DNA of 64,000 nt from JAOPZW01 sp963806015 (GTDB taxonomy: Bacteria > Actinomycetota > Thermoleophilia > Solirubrobacterales > Solirubrobacteraceae): assembly GCA_963806015.1 (NCBI GenBank), contig CAWDWM010000010.1:372001-436000 (forward strand), read 5' to 3'. Below, piece by piece: positions 32,255-42,139 of the stretch. The translations under genes and the position numbers were made by a program. The stretch's first letter is position 1, and each line of letters begins with the position of its first letter. Under the pieces are notes generated by a model. It saw nothing but the letters and a program-made list of their open reading frames with translations, made no database searches and was not told where the DNA came from.

Positions 32255-33817
32255 ATGCCCGGCGTGAAGCCCGCAGCGTTCGCAGCGCTCCCCGGTGCCT
32301 CGCGCACGCACGCGGTGCGGGAGTGGACCGGCCTGAGTGGCCGCTACCTGCTGCAGGTGGCGGCCCTGGCGTTCACCTACTACGTCGCCGCCCAGGTCGG
32401 CTTTGCGTTCGAGTTCGCCGGTCCGGTGGCCGCCATCGTGTGGCTGCCGGTCGGGGTGGCCATCGCGTTCCTGTACCTGGGCGGGGTCGGCCTGTGGCCG
32501 GGGGTGCTGGTCGGCGACCTGCTGGTCAACGACTACTCGGCGCTGCCCATCGGCTCCGCGGTGGGGCAGACGTTCGGCAATCTCCTCGAGGTACTGGTCG
32601 CGACGCTGCTGATGCGCCGGCTGATCCCCCGCGGCGCACCGCTCGCCGGCGTCGGGAGCCTCGCCCGGATGATCCTGGCGATCGCCGCCGGCGCGGCGGT
32701 CAGCGCGACGATCGGCGCGCTGTCGCTGCGGCTCGGCTCGGTGATCGCCACGGGGGCGCTGCCCGACGTGTGGCGTACCTGGTGGCTCGGGGACTTCGCC
32801 GGCGCCCTGGTCGTCGTCCCGGTCGCGCTGGCCTGGTACCGGCCGCTGCCGCGCCAGTGGCCGCGTGGTCGCGCGATCGAGGGGATGCTGATGGTCGTGG
32901 CGGTCGCCGGCGCGAGCGAGATCGCGTTCCTCAGCCACGAGCCGGTGGCCTATCTCGTGTTCCCGACGCTGATCTGGGCGGCGCTGCGGTTCGGCGAGCG
33001 AGGGGCGACGCTCGCCATCACGATCGCGGTCGGCTCCGCGGTGTGGAACACCACGCACGACGAGGGTCCGTTCGCCTTTCGCTCGATGACCCACAGCGTC
33101 CTCGCGACGCAGCTCTACCTCGCCGTGGCCGCCCTCTCCACGCTGTTCCTGGTCGCGGTGGTCACCGAGCGCGAGGCGTTCGCCCGGCGGCTGGCGGCGT
33201 CTCGCGTGCGCCTCGTCGAGGCCACCGAGACCGAGCGCCGGCGATTGGGGCGCGATCTCCACGACGGCGCCCAGCAGCGTCTGACCGCGCTCGCCGTCCG
33301 GCTGGGCCTCGCCGCCGAAGACGCCCGGAAGGTCCCCGAACGGGGCGCCCCGCTGCTGGCCGAGGCGGGCGCAGAGGTCACGCTCGCCATCGAGGAGCTG
33401 CGCCAGATCGCTCACGGCATCCACCCGGTCGCGCTCAACCTCGGCCTCGCGGCCGCGATCAAGAGCGTCGCCGATCGGTCCGCCGTTCCCTTCGCGATCC
33501 TCGACCTGCCCACTGAGCGGCTGGACGACACCGCGGAGGCGACGGCGTACTACGTCCTCGCCGAGGCGGCGACGAACGCGCAGCGCTACGCGCAGGCCTC
33601 GCTGATCACGGTGCGGGCGACGTCGGCGCCGTGCGTCCTGCGCATCGAGATCCTCGACGACGGGATCGGGAGTGCGCAGGAGAGCGTCGGCTGCGGACTG
33701 GAGGGCCTGCGCAATCGGGTGGAGTCACTCGGTGGCAGCTTCGAGGTCGACAGCCCCGCGGGCCAGGGGACGCGCGTCGCCGCGGTGATCCCTGCCACCG
33801 CGCGCGATCACGTCTGA
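32255..33817 (+). CDS. MASE1-domain sensor histidine kinase (HisKA_3)
   Basis: A 520-residue kinase. About eight N-terminal membrane helices (residues about 25-300) carry the MASE1 sensor features (GPVAAIVWLPVGVAIAFLYLG). HisKA_3 follows with phospho-acceptor GRDLHDGAQQRLTALAV (about 335-352), then a HATPase with N-box-like LAEAATNAQRYA, G1 DDGIG and G2 GCGLEGLRNRVESLGG. It belongs to the NarX/DesK type and is predicted to phosphorylate the divergent NarL-family regulator. ATG at 32255 is chosen; an in-frame TTG at 32165 would overlap the regulator start. Confidence 0.92.
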   Translation: MPGVKPAAFAALPGASRTHAVREWTGLSGRYLLQVAALAFTYYVAAQVGFAFEFAGPVAAIVWLPVGVAIAFLYLGGVGLWPGVLVGDLLVNDYSALPIGSAVGQTFGNLLEVLVATLLMRRLIPRGAPLAGVGSLARMILAIAAGAAVSATIGALSLRLGSVIATGALPDVWRTWWLGDFAGALVVVPVALAWYRPLPRQWPRGRAIEGMLMVVAVAGASEIAFLSHEPVAYLVFPTLIWAALRFGERGATLAITIAVGSAVWNTTHDEGPFAFRSMTHSVLATQLYLAVAALSTLFLVAVVTEREAFARRLAASRVRLVEATETERRRLGRDLHDGAQQRLTALAVRLGLAAEDARKVPERGAPLLAEAGAEVTLAIEELRQIAHGIHPVALNLGLAAAIKSVADRSAVPFAILDLPTERLDDTAEATAYYVLAEAATNAQRYAQASLITVRATSAPCVLRIEILDDGIGSAQESVGCGLEGLRNRVESLGGSFEVDSPAGQGTRVAAVIPATARDHV

Positions 33818-33844
33818 TCGCGCGACGCGGTCGGGGCTCGGCGT

Positions 33845-36106
33845 TCAGCGGGCGCCCGGAGCGAGCGCGTGCTCGGAGACGGCGGTCCGCGCCGGTGCGA
33901 TGAGCGCGGCCTGCAGGCGCCGGGCGGCGTCGAGGTGATCGCCGGTCCAGATCATGCGCACGGCGGTGGCGGTCGCCTGGCCGTCCTCGCCGCGCAGGTC
34001 GTGGCTGACGGCGTCGACGAGGCGGGCATCCGCCGGCTGGTCGGACGGCAGCGGCTCGGGTAGGTCGCGACCGCCGGTGAGGGCGGCGGCGAAGTCGCGG
34101 TACCAGCCGGTCATCTGCTCGGTGCTCGCCACCAGCTCGTGCCGGGCCGCCGTCCGGTCGCCGCCCGCCGCCTCATCGGATCGCCACAGGTCGAGCACGG
34201 CGTCTCCGGCGAGGCGCAGGCCGACGACGCCGGTGACCAGGCTGGTCACCTCGGCGAGCGGGATCGGCTTGGCGCCGCGCTCGGCGAGGTAGCTGCGGAA
34301 GGTGTCGTCGAGGCGTCGTGCGGCCGCCGCGGCGCGCAGCGCCTCCTCGGTCGGTGCGGGGGCCGGCTGTGCGACGGCGTCGCAGCGCCCGATGCCGAAC
34401 TGGACCGCGCCCGCGAGATAGCCGGCGCTGTCGGCGTAGGCCTCGGCCAGCGCCTGGCCGAGCGCGGCACCGGCGCCGCGCGGCCAGAACAACAGGCCCA
34501 CCGCGAGGCTGACCGCGCTGCCCAGCGCGATGTCCTCGATCCGTACCAGCCCGATCTCCCATCCCTCGGGCGCCAGGATGTTGAAGAGGATCAGCAGCGT
34601 GAGCGTGAACGCGGCCTGGCCGGCGGCGAACGAGATCGCGGCGGGAGCGAGGCCGGCGAGCAGGACGGCAAAGGGGAGCAGCAGCCACAGCAGGGTGGTG
34701 TTGGTCCCGATGAGCACCACCAGCACGCCGCCGACGACGAAGCCGGCGACGGTGCCGAGCAGGCCGCGCAGCACGTTCTCGCCGGTGCTCAGCGCGTTGG
34801 AGCGCAGCACCGAGAGCGTTCCCAGCACGACCCAGAACGCGTGCTGGACGCCGGTGAGGTTGGCGACGAGCACCGCGAGGCCGAGGCCGACGGCGCCGCG
34901 GACGCTGTTCTGCAGCCACAGCGAATGGCGCTGGACGTGGGCGCCGGCGCGCTCGTGGGCGGCGGAGAGCGGGCCGGTGAGTCCGGCGGGCTGGCGGCCG
35001 AGGAGCTGCTCGAGCCAGCTGCGGCGCTCCGCGGCGGCGGCCCAGTCGACGTTGGCGGCGATCTGCGAGACCACGAAGCTCAGCTCCTGCGCGCGGAAGC
35101 CGGGGTCCAGTGCGGAGATCGCGTCGCCGTTGCCCGAGGCGCCGGCGGGCAGCTGCAGCGTGGCGCCGCGCTCGAGCTCGCTCAGGCGCGCGCGCAGCTC
35201 GGCCAGCGCCGCGTGCAGGGCATCGGGGGAGCGCTGCGGCGCGTCGAGCAGATCCGCGCAGCCTTCGAGCACCAGGGCCGCGGCGCTCTTCACCGCGCCG
35301 GCGCGCGGATCGAACGTCTTGACGTGCGGCTCGGGCTCGGCTCGCAGGACGATCGTGGTGAGCCAGCGCAGCTCGTCGACCAGGCGCACGACGGCCCGGG
35401 CCGCGGTGCTCAATCCGGTCGGCCGGTATGGCGTCGCGAAGAACGCCGCGTGCAGCGCCTCGACCGCCTCGTCGGCCCGCGCGATCGCGGCATCGCGCTG
35501 CTCCAACGAGGGATCCGTCCCACCGGAGAGGTGGTAGGCGACCTGCGCGCGCAACCGCGCCGCCAGCGCCCGGCAGCCCGCGATCGCCGCGGTGCGCACC
35601 GGATCGCGCGCCGGCGCCGGCCACAGCAGCGCGATCGCGAGCAGCGCCGCTCCCGCCGCGGCCGCCCAGCCCGCCAGGCGATCGGGGATCGCGGAGGCGG
35701 GTGCCGGCAGCGAGACCGGGAGGATGAACGCGAGCAGCAGCGACGTCGTCGCTCCGGCGAGGACCGAGCTGACGACCCCGGCGAACAGCACGCCGAACGC
35801 GACGAGCGCCATCGCGATCGCCGCGAGCCACGCCGAGCGCGAGGCCAGGGTGCCCAGGCACACGAACACGCCGCCGGTGACCGCGAGCGACGCCTGCGCC
35901 TGTAGCCGGGCGCGCATCGGCCCCGGGAAGTCGACCAGCAGCAGCATCGCGAACGAGCCGAAGGCCGCGAAGGTCGCGAACGCCGGATTGCCGACCACGA
36001 GGTCGCCCAGCGCGAACATCGCCGGCATGACCAGCGCCGCGCGCCCCGCCCGACGGAGGGCGGCGAACCCGCGATCGCGTTCCCGGAGCCAGTTGAGCAC
36101 AGACAC
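33845..36106 (-). CDS. FUSC-family (aromatic acid exporter-like) membrane protein
   Basis: A 753-residue inner-membrane protein with two clusters of about six helices, one N-terminal (about 20-190) and one after residue 420, separated by soluble helical regions. The second cluster contains LQNSVRGAVGLGLAVLVANL and AFWVVLGTLSVLRSNA, the FUSC/YccS/ArAE signature. Such proteins are proposed exporters or envelope proteins. The GTG at 36106 has GAGG 5 bases upstream; ATG at 36133 is the alternative. It runs antiparallel to the next gene, 82 bases away. Confidence 0.85.
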   Translation of the reverse strand: MSVLNWLRERDRGFAALRRAGRAALVMPAMFALGDLVVGNPAFATFAAFGSFAMLLLVDFPGPMRARLQAQASLAVTGGVFVCLGTLASRSAWLAAIAMALVAFGVLFAGVVSSVLAGATTSLLLAFILPVSLPAPASAIPDRLAGWAAAAGAALLAIALLWPAPARDPVRTAAIAGCRALAARLRAQVAYHLSGGTDPSLEQRDAAIARADEAVEALHAAFFATPYRPTGLSTAARAVVRLVDELRWLTTIVLRAEPEPHVKTFDPRAGAVKSAAALVLEGCADLLDAPQRSPDALHAALAELRARLSELERGATLQLPAGASGNGDAISALDPGFRAQELSFVVSQIAANVDWAAAAERRSWLEQLLGRQPAGLTGPLSAAHERAGAHVQRHSLWLQNSVRGAVGLGLAVLVANLTGVQHAFWVVLGTLSVLRSNALSTGENVLRGLLGTVAGFVVGGVLVVLIGTNTTLLWLLLPFAVLLAGLAPAAISFAAGQAAFTLTLLILFNILAPEGWEIGLVRIEDIALGSAVSLAVGLLFWPRGAGAALGQALAEAYADSAGYLAGAVQFGIGRCDAVAQPAPAPTEEALRAAAAARRLDDTFRSYLAERGAKPIPLAEVTSLVTGVVGLRLAGDAVLDLWRSDEAAGGDRTAARHELVASTEQMTGWYRDFAAALTGGRDLPEPLPSDQPADARLVDAVSHDLRGEDGQATATAVRMIWTGDHLDAARRLQAALIAPARTAVSEHALAPGAR

Positions 36107-36188
36107 ATCAGCCTCGCGTCGGGGGCGGATCATGACGGGCGCCGGGCTCGGGCATCGCCGTGCGGGCCGTCTGGCAGGATTCCCGACC

Positions 36189-37487
36189 GTGCGCGCTCGC
36201 CACGTGGGACTCCTGGCCGTTCCTCTGGCCTGGCTGCTGCCGGTCGCCACGGCCGGGGCGGCGCCGTTTGGCGCCGCGGTCCCGATCACGGGGTTCGGCG
36301 CGTCGCCGTCGCTGGCGGGCCTGTCGAGCGCGGCTGCCGGCGCCGATGGCAGCGCGTTGATCGGCGCGACGCGCTCGGTCGGCTCGGGCCGTCAGTCGCT
36401 CGTGGCCGGGGGGCGCGCCGGCCAGGTGCCATCGAGCACCGAGCTGCTCGGCCCCGCCGGCGTCATCACGTCCCAGCCGCGGGCCGTCGTCGACGACCAG
36501 GGCGACGGCGCGGTCGTCTTCGCGCGTGGCCGGACCGTCTACCTCAGTCGCTGCGACGAGGGCTCGTGCGAGACGCCGGTGACGGTCGGATCCTCGGCGC
36601 TGACGCCCGACCCGGACGTCGCGGTCCAGCCCGGCAACGGGCGCCTGACCGTGATCTGGCGCGGGCGCAGCAAGAGCGGGAGCAATCGCCTGCAGTGGCG
36701 CATCACGACCAGCGGGAAGCTCGGCGCGGTCCACACGCTCGGCGAGTTCGGCAACACCCCGCGCCTCGGGACCGACGCGTCGGGCAAGACGGTGGCGATC
36801 TGGACGCGCTATGCGATCCATCCGTCCGATCCGAAGGGGCTGAGGACGGCCGCGCGCCGCGTCGGCGAGTTCACCCGCCCGGCGACCGTCCAGTCCGGCG
36901 CCGCGTTCTCGCCGCAGCTCGTCACGGGCATCGACGGCGAGACGATCATCGCCTGGCTGACCTCGCCCACCTTCGACGTGCAGTCCCCGAGCGCCCAGGC
37001 GCGTGTGGCGACGCGCACGGCGAACACGGGGTTCTCGGCGCCGGCGGACGTGGGCGGCCCCGACACGGGCACGCTCGCGCTGGACCGTGCTCGCGACGGC
37101 CACGCCGTGCTCGCGCTCGATCGCCAGCTCGACGAGACCACCGTGGTCGTGGAGGCCGCCGTCCGCGCCCCCGGCGGTGCCTTCGCGGCGCCGCAGGCGC
37201 TCGCGGCGCCGCAGTTCGTCTCGGCCGCCTTCGGTGCGACCGCGGCCATCGACGACAACGGCGTGGCCACCGTCGCCTGGTCGTCGGTGGCGCTCACCAC
37301 CGGAGCGCCGGCCGGCGTCTTCGCGGCGCGCTCGGACGCCGCGGGCGTGTTCGCGGCGCCCCAGCAGCTCTCCGCCGATGCGACCGGCGCATCACAGCAG
37401 CACCCCGTCCTCGCGGCGGGCGGCGCGCTCACCGACGTCGCCTGGGTCACCCCGGCCGGGCCGGTGGTCGCGCAGGCCTCCGGCTGA
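36189..37487 (+). CDS. Secreted beta-propeller-like protein
   Basis: A 432-residue protein with an N-terminal signal peptide (hydrophobic stretch HVGLLAVPLAWLLPVATAGA, cleavage near residue 24). The rest is a series of about 45-residue repeats, each with a D-x-x-G-x-A/V-x-V-x-W/F strand (VDDQGDGAVVFARG, TDASGKTVAIWTR, IDDNGVATVAWSS), as in beta-propellers of the FG-GAP/sialidase-like type. No catalytic residues stand out. GTG start at 36189 with AGGA upstream. Exported, function unknown. Confidence 0.72.
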   Translation: MRARHVGLLAVPLAWLLPVATAGAAPFGAAVPITGFGASPSLAGLSSAAAGADGSALIGATRSVGSGRQSLVAGGRAGQVPSSTELLGPAGVITSQPRAVVDDQGDGAVVFARGRTVYLSRCDEGSCETPVTVGSSALTPDPDVAVQPGNGRLTVIWRGRSKSGSNRLQWRITTSGKLGAVHTLGEFGNTPRLGTDASGKTVAIWTRYAIHPSDPKGLRTAARRVGEFTRPATVQSGAAFSPQLVTGIDGETIIAWLTSPTFDVQSPSAQARVATRTANTGFSAPADVGGPDTGTLALDRARDGHAVLALDRQLDETTVVVEAAVRAPGGAFAAPQALAAPQFVSAAFGATAAIDDNGVATVAWSSVALTTGAPAGVFAARSDAAGVFAAPQQLSADATGASQQHPVLAAGGALTDVAWVTPAGPVVAQASG

Positions 37488-37503
37488 GTGCTGCCGAGGT
37501 GAG

Positions 37504-40344
37504 CTACGCGGCCAGGCGCGAGGGTCCGACGCGCTCGAGCGTGCTTCCGAGATGGTGCGCGATCAGCCGCGCCTGGCGCAGCTCGAAGCGGCTCCACGGC
37601 CGCAGCGAGACCCGGCCGAGCTCGAGCACCCCCACCAGGCGGTCCTCGCAGGTGATCGGCACCGCGAGCATGCAGGCGAGGCCCAGCTCGTGCAGTGCGG
37701 CCGTCCCGTGCTCTCCGGCGTTGATGACCGCCTGGTGCGCGCGCCCGTCGGACAGGACGTCGTGGATCAGGTCCTCAGCGGTCGATCGTCCCGATCCATG
37801 GCGGACGTCGTCGCCCGCGTAGCGTTCGTGGACGACGATGTGCTCGCAGCGCAGCTCGCGCTGCACCATCTCGAGGACGTCCGCGAGCCCGTCGTGCGTG
37901 GCCAGCGCGGCGAGCTGTGCCGCCGCGGCGTCCAGCGGATGGTCGCCGTCGTCGAGCGTGGGCCGGGCCAGCGCTGCCGCCAGCGCGTCGACGCAGTGTT
38001 GCGCGGCGCCGCGTTCGACCGGCGCCCACGGCGGCGCGGGCCGCGCCAGCGCGTAGCCCTGCCCGAGGGCGACGTCCAGTGCCGCCAGGCGGTCGAGGTC
38101 CTGCAGCGTCTCGATGCCCTCGGCGCAGACCGTGGCGTCGATGTCGCGCGCGTAGCGCACGAAGGACGCGATCATCGCGCCCTTCACGGGGTCGTCGGCG
38201 ACGCCGTCGACGATCGAGCGGTCGAGCTTGATCACGTCGGGCGCGAGGCGCATCACGTGCTCCAGGCCGGCGTAGCCGGCGCCGGCGTCGTCGACGGCCA
38301 GCCACGCCCCGGCCTGCCGGACACGCGCGATGGCCGCCTGGACCGCGTCGTTGCCTGCCACCAGCTCGTGCTCGGTGATCTCGATCATCGTGCCGGACAG
38401 ATCGGCGGGCAGGACCGCCGCGACCGCCTCGGACGCCAGCGCGGAGGGGCTGAGGTTGACCGACACGCGGATGCCGGGCGGCAGCCCCGGTACCGCGAGG
38501 GCGGTCGCGACGGCCCGCGCCTCGAGCTCGTACCCGAGCCCGCAGCGATGGGCCTGGGCGAACCATGCGTCGGGGGCGCGCTGCACGGCGCTGGTGAAGC
38601 GGGCGAGCGCCTCGTAGGCGACGACGGCGCCCGTTCGCAGGTCCATGATGGGCTGGAAGGCGATCGTGAGGCCGTCGGGCCGCGCCAGCAGGGACCGCAC
38701 CTCCTCGGCCTGCTCGTCGCTGCGGCGCAGCCACGAGGGCCGATCGCGCCGGTCGCCGGCGGTGACCTCCGCCTCGAGAGCGGGCTCGAAGAGCTGCAGG
38801 CGCCCGCCGCCCGCGTGCTTGGCGGCGTACATGGCGAGGTCGGCCCGGCGCAGGAGCTCATCGGCGCCGACGCCGTCGCCGCCGCCCAGGCCGATGCCGA
38901 TGCTGACCCGCACGGCGTGCCGGTCGCCGGCAGTGCCGGGGGCTGCGCAGGCCGCCAGGATGCGCTGGGCGACCTGGACCGGCTCGTTGGGCCCCGCGAC
39001 GTCCTCGAGGAGCACGGCGAACTCGTCGCCGCCGAGCCGGGCGGGGGTGTCGGTCTGGCGGACCGCGCCCCGCAGGCACCCGGCCACCGCGGTCAGCACG
39101 GCGTCGCCGCCGCCGTGGCCGAGGCGGTCGTTGATGACCTTCAGGTCGTCGACGTCGATCATCAGGACCGCCACCTGACGCCGTGAGCGCGCGGCCAGTG
39201 CGTGCTCGACGCGATCGTCGAACAGCGCACGGTTGGGCAGCTGGGTGAGCTCGTCGTGAAAGGCGCGGTGGCGCAGTTGCTCCTCGAAGGCGCGGCGCTC
39301 GTGGACGTCGCGCAGCGTGACGGCGAGCCCGTGCAGGCGGGGGTCCTCGAGCAGGTTGGTGGCGATGCCCTGCACGTGGCGCCACGAGCCGTCGGGTGCG
39401 CGCAGCCGCCACTCGGCCTCGCACGCCTCCCCGTGCGGGCCGGCGGCGGAGCGCTCGAGCAGAGCCGCGAGCACCGCGACGTCGTCGGGGTGGGTGCGCG
39501 CGGTGAGCAGTTCGGGACCCTCGGCCTCCCAGTCCGGGCCCAGGAGCGCATCGGCGGCGCCGGTCACGCTGTGCACCAGCCCGTCACGCCCGACGATCGC
39601 GATGGTGTCCGACGCGTGGCGCAGCAGCGCGCTCAGCCGCTCCTGCTCCTCGCCGGCCAGGCGCCCCAGCTCCAGCGCGTTCTCGATGCGCCCGCGGCGC
39701 TCGCGGGCGAAGATCACGAGCAGCCCCGCAAGGGGCATGACGAGCGCGACCTGGAGCGGGTGCTGGCGTCCGGCCAGCGCGGCGAGCAGGCCGATCGGGG
39801 CCAGGAGCACATCGACGAGATACATCCAGGCGAAGACGTGGCGCTCGGCCCAGGCGCTGACCGACAGGCCGAAGCGCAGGCGGCACGTGGCGACCAGCGC
39901 ATCGCCGCCGAGTTGTGCGAACAGCGCCAGCGCGAGGGCGCCGGCGGCGGGCCACCCGGGGCCGGCGAACGCGAGCACGGCGGCGGGCCCGATCGCGAAC
40001 CAGGCATCGGCCAGTGACAGGGTCAGGTGCTTGACCGCGCCCGCTTGCCGCGTGGCGATGCGCGGCAGCAGTCGCACGACCTGCACGAATCCCACGAGCA
40101 GCGGGACGTACTGCGGCGGCAGCAGCAGCAGCATCGGGACGAACACGAGCTGCAGCGGGCGCGTGCGGCCCTCGCCGACGTCGAACTCGATGGCGTGCAG
40201 CGCGGCGTAGAGCAGTCCGAGCAGCAGCGCCAGCGGCGCCGAGAAGGCGCGCGTCTCGGGGGCGCAGAGGGCGAGCGCGAGCGCCACGAGCACGAAGCCG
40301 GCCGCGGCGGTGAGCTCCGTTCGCTGCTCGCGGCTCATCCCCAT
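37504..40344 (-). CDS. Membrane PAS-GGDEF-EAL-GAF c-di-GMP protein
   Basis: A 946-residue signalling protein: seven or so N-terminal helices (about 10-210), a PAS/PAC sensor (about 235-350), GGDEF (RLGGDEFAVLLED, about 458), EAL (YEALARF, about 563) and a C-terminal GAF-like domain (about 790-935). The GGDEF motif is intact, and the EAL domain keeps catalytic Glu (EAL), Asn (VNLSP), EITEHE, the DD pair (VDDAGAG), IKLDRS, AEGIET and GQGYALA, so both cyclase and phosphodiesterase activity are possible. ATG at 40344 (or 40338) is used; the open frame extends further but lacks start signals. Confidence 0.92.
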   Translation of the reverse strand: MGMSREQRTELTAAAGFVLVALALALCAPETRAFSAPLALLLGLLYAALHAIEFDVGEGRTRPLQLVFVPMLLLLPPQYVPLLVGFVQVVRLLPRIATRQAGAVKHLTLSLADAWFAIGPAAVLAFAGPGWPAAGALALALFAQLGGDALVATCRLRFGLSVSAWAERHVFAWMYLVDVLLAPIGLLAALAGRQHPLQVALVMPLAGLLVIFARERRGRIENALELGRLAGEEQERLSALLRHASDTIAIVGRDGLVHSVTGAADALLGPDWEAEGPELLTARTHPDDVAVLAALLERSAAGPHGEACEAEWRLRAPDGSWRHVQGIATNLLEDPRLHGLAVTLRDVHERRAFEEQLRHRAFHDELTQLPNRALFDDRVEHALAARSRRQVAVLMIDVDDLKVINDRLGHGGGDAVLTAVAGCLRGAVRQTDTPARLGGDEFAVLLEDVAGPNEPVQVAQRILAACAAPGTAGDRHAVRVSIGIGLGGGDGVGADELLRRADLAMYAAKHAGGGRLQLFEPALEAEVTAGDRRDRPSWLRRSDEQAEEVRSLLARPDGLTIAFQPIMDLRTGAVVAYEALARFTSAVQRAPDAWFAQAHRCGLGYELEARAVATALAVPGLPPGIRVSVNLSPSALASEAVAAVLPADLSGTMIEITEHELVAGNDAVQAAIARVRQAGAWLAVDDAGAGYAGLEHVMRLAPDVIKLDRSIVDGVADDPVKGAMIASFVRYARDIDATVCAEGIETLQDLDRLAALDVALGQGYALARPAPPWAPVERGAAQHCVDALAAALARPTLDDGDHPLDAAAAQLAALATHDGLADVLEMVQRELRCEHIVVHERYAGDDVRHGSGRSTAEDLIHDVLSDGRAHQAVINAGEHGTAALHELGLACMLAVPITCEDRLVGVLELGRVSLRPWSRFELRQARLIAHHLGSTLERVGPSRLAA

Positions 40345-40441
40345 ATGGATCGGTCGGAGCGCCGCACTCTTGTCCCGATCGCTCGTCGACCACTGGGCGC
40401 GTGGACGGATGGCCCCAATCATTCGGCCGTATGGCTCAGGT

Positions 40442-40463
40442 TTGTCGTCCGGCGGTACGACAA
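40442..40463. promoter_or_regulatory. Dyad TTGTCGT-N8-ACGACAA in divergent promoter region
   Basis: A perfect 7+7 bp inverted repeat with an 8-bp centre lies between the c-di-GMP protein gene (leftward) and the secreted protein gene (rightward). A T/A-rich GTAATTAATG follows at 40481-40490 and looks like a -10 region for the rightward gene. The dyad is a likely operator; the regulator is unknown. Confidence 0.5.
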
Positions 40464-40503
40464 GGACGGTGAACGGATTCGTAATTAATGGACAGGAGTC
40501 CTG

Positions 40504-41124
40504 ATGCTTCGACGATCTCGCGCCACACGAGCGCTGACCCAGGCTGCCGCCGCGCTGGCAGTCCTGCTGGTTCCGGCTGCCGCGCAGGCCGCGTACGCCG
40601 TCCCAACTGCGCCATGCTCGGCGACGCCGAGTGCCGGCACCGTCTTCGCCGCGTGGCATGACCACGCGCAGTACGTGCCCGTCGCAGGGGGCACCTTCGA
40701 CGACGCGCCCACGGGATGGTCGCTAACTGCCGGCGCGGCACCCGTCTCCGGTGGCAGCCCGTTCTGGGGCGGTTCGCACTCGCTGGGCCTGCCCACCGGC
40801 TCCTCGGCGACGAGCCCGTCGACCTGCGTCGGCTCCGGTTACCCCGTCTTCCGCTTCACCGCGCGCAACACGGGCGCGTCGACCTCGACGCTGCAGGTCG
40901 AGGCTCTCTACCGCGACGGCATCAAGACGTCGAGCAAGGTCGTGGCCAACCTGTCCGGTGGCCCGACATGGGACGCTGCGCGACGCATCTCGCTCGTCCT
41001 CGGCCAGACCGGGGTCAACGGGACCAGCATGCTGACACCGGTGGCCTTCCGGTTCACGCCGCTCGGCGCCGGCGGTCACTGGCAGATCGACGACCTGTAC
41101 GTCGATCCCTACCAGCGTGGCTAG
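40504..41124 (+). CDS. Secreted protein of a Solirubrobacterales-type paralog family
   Basis: A 206-residue exported protein. Residues 1-29 form a signal peptide (TQAAAALAVLLVPAAAQA, cleavage near A29). The mature part has a jelly-roll-like pattern: FDDAPTGWSLTAGAAP, GGSHSLGLPTGSSATSPSTC, PVFRFTARNTGAS and the closing HWQIDDLYVDPYQRG, a combination I associate with multi-copy secreted proteins of Thermoleophilia. Its function is unknown. AGGAG lies 5 bases before the ATG. The stop overlaps that of the convergent CDF gene (CTAG). Confidence 0.75.
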   Translation: MLRRSRATRALTQAAAALAVLLVPAAAQAAYAVPTAPCSATPSAGTVFAAWHDHAQYVPVAGGTFDDAPTGWSLTAGAAPVSGGSPFWGGSHSLGLPTGSSATSPSTCVGSGYPVFRFTARNTGASTSTLQVEALYRDGIKTSSKVVANLSGGPTWDAARRISLVLGQTGVNGTSMLTPVAFRFTPLGAGGHWQIDDLYVDPYQRG

Positions 41125-42053
41125 GCGGTACGTTCGACGGGGGTGAGGTAGAGCCGTGCGATCACGGGCAGCTCGTGCCCGATGTCAGCACGTGTCCGGG
41201 CCAGCGCGGCGGCCACGGCGCTCCCGCTGAGCCCGTCGGCCATCACCACGTCGGCGGCGGCCAGCACCTCGCTGGGACCGAGGTACACGGCCTCCAGGCG
41301 CGTGACGGCATGGATCTCGGCCTCGGTCTCCAGCCGCGCGCGCAGCCTGGAGACGTAGCGTTCGGGGACCGACTGGTTGGTGAGCAGCTGGCGGTTGCGG
41401 CGCGTCAGGCGCGAGGCGATGAAGCACAGCAGCCCCCCGATCAAGACCGAGGCGATTCCGTCGGCGACGCCCGAGCCGGTCACCCGGTGCAGGACGAGCG
41501 CAAGCAGCGCCACCAGTGCGCCGAGCACGTCGATCGTGTCCTCGAAGTAGACCGTCACCACCGTGGGGTCGGGCGACTCGCGCAGCAGCTCGCGCACCGA
41601 CTGCCGGCGCCGCGCCGCCTGCCGACGCAGTTGGCGCAGCGCGACAGTGCGACTGAGCCCGTCGAGGACGAGCGCGATGACGAGGACGGCGACCCCGACC
41701 CAGAACGCCTCGAGCTCGGGCGGGTGCACCACCGCCCGGATGCCGTTCCAGATCGAGAACGCGCCGCCGATCAGGAACATCCCGATGGCCGCCAGCAGGG
41801 CCCAGTAGTAGCGCTCGGGGCCGTACCCGAACGGGTGCGACGCGTCGGGCGGGTGGCGGCTGCGGCGGATCGCGACGAAGAGCAGCACCTCGTTGCCGGC
41901 GTCGGCGACGGTGTGCAGGGTCTCGGCCAGCAGCGCCGGAGAGCCGGTGAGCGCGGCCGCGGTGCCCTTCGCAGTGGCGATCGCGGTGTTGGCGGCGAGC
42001 GCCGCCAGGACGCTGCCGAGGCTCTCGTCGGGTGATCGCGCCGAGGACTCCAT
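41121..42053 (-). CDS. Cation diffusion facilitator-family transporter (ZnT9-like subgroup)
   Basis: A 310-residue CDF protein with six membrane helices and a cytoplasmic C-terminal domain (about 215-305). It carries ETLHTVADAGNEVLLF in helix 2 and SHPFGYGPERYYW between helices 2 and 3. Helix 5 has VYFEDTIDVLGAL, so the usual second H-x-x-x-D metal site is E-D-x-x-D. This pattern fits the SLC30A9/ZnT9-like branch, whose ion specificity is unclear. ATG at 42053 is used; the frame is open further upstream. Confidence 0.85.
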   Translation of the reverse strand: MESSARSPDESLGSVLAALAANTAIATAKGTAAALTGSPALLAETLHTVADAGNEVLLFVAIRRSRHPPDASHPFGYGPERYYWALLAAIGMFLIGGAFSIWNGIRAVVHPPELEAFWVGVAVLVIALVLDGLSRTVALRQLRRQAARRRQSVRELLRESPDPTVVTVYFEDTIDVLGALVALLALVLHRVTGSGVADGIASVLIGGLLCFIASRLTRRNRQLLTNQSVPERYVSRLRARLETEAEIHAVTRLEAVYLGPSEVLAAADVVMADGLSGSAVAAALARTRADIGHELPVIARLYLTPVERTA

Positions 42054-42139
42054 GGCCGCGCGTATGCATACCGGGTGCGCGGCCCGCGCGAGCGCCCCGC
42101 CTGTACGAGCACGGGGCGCGCGGGTGGCGGAGGGGCTGT

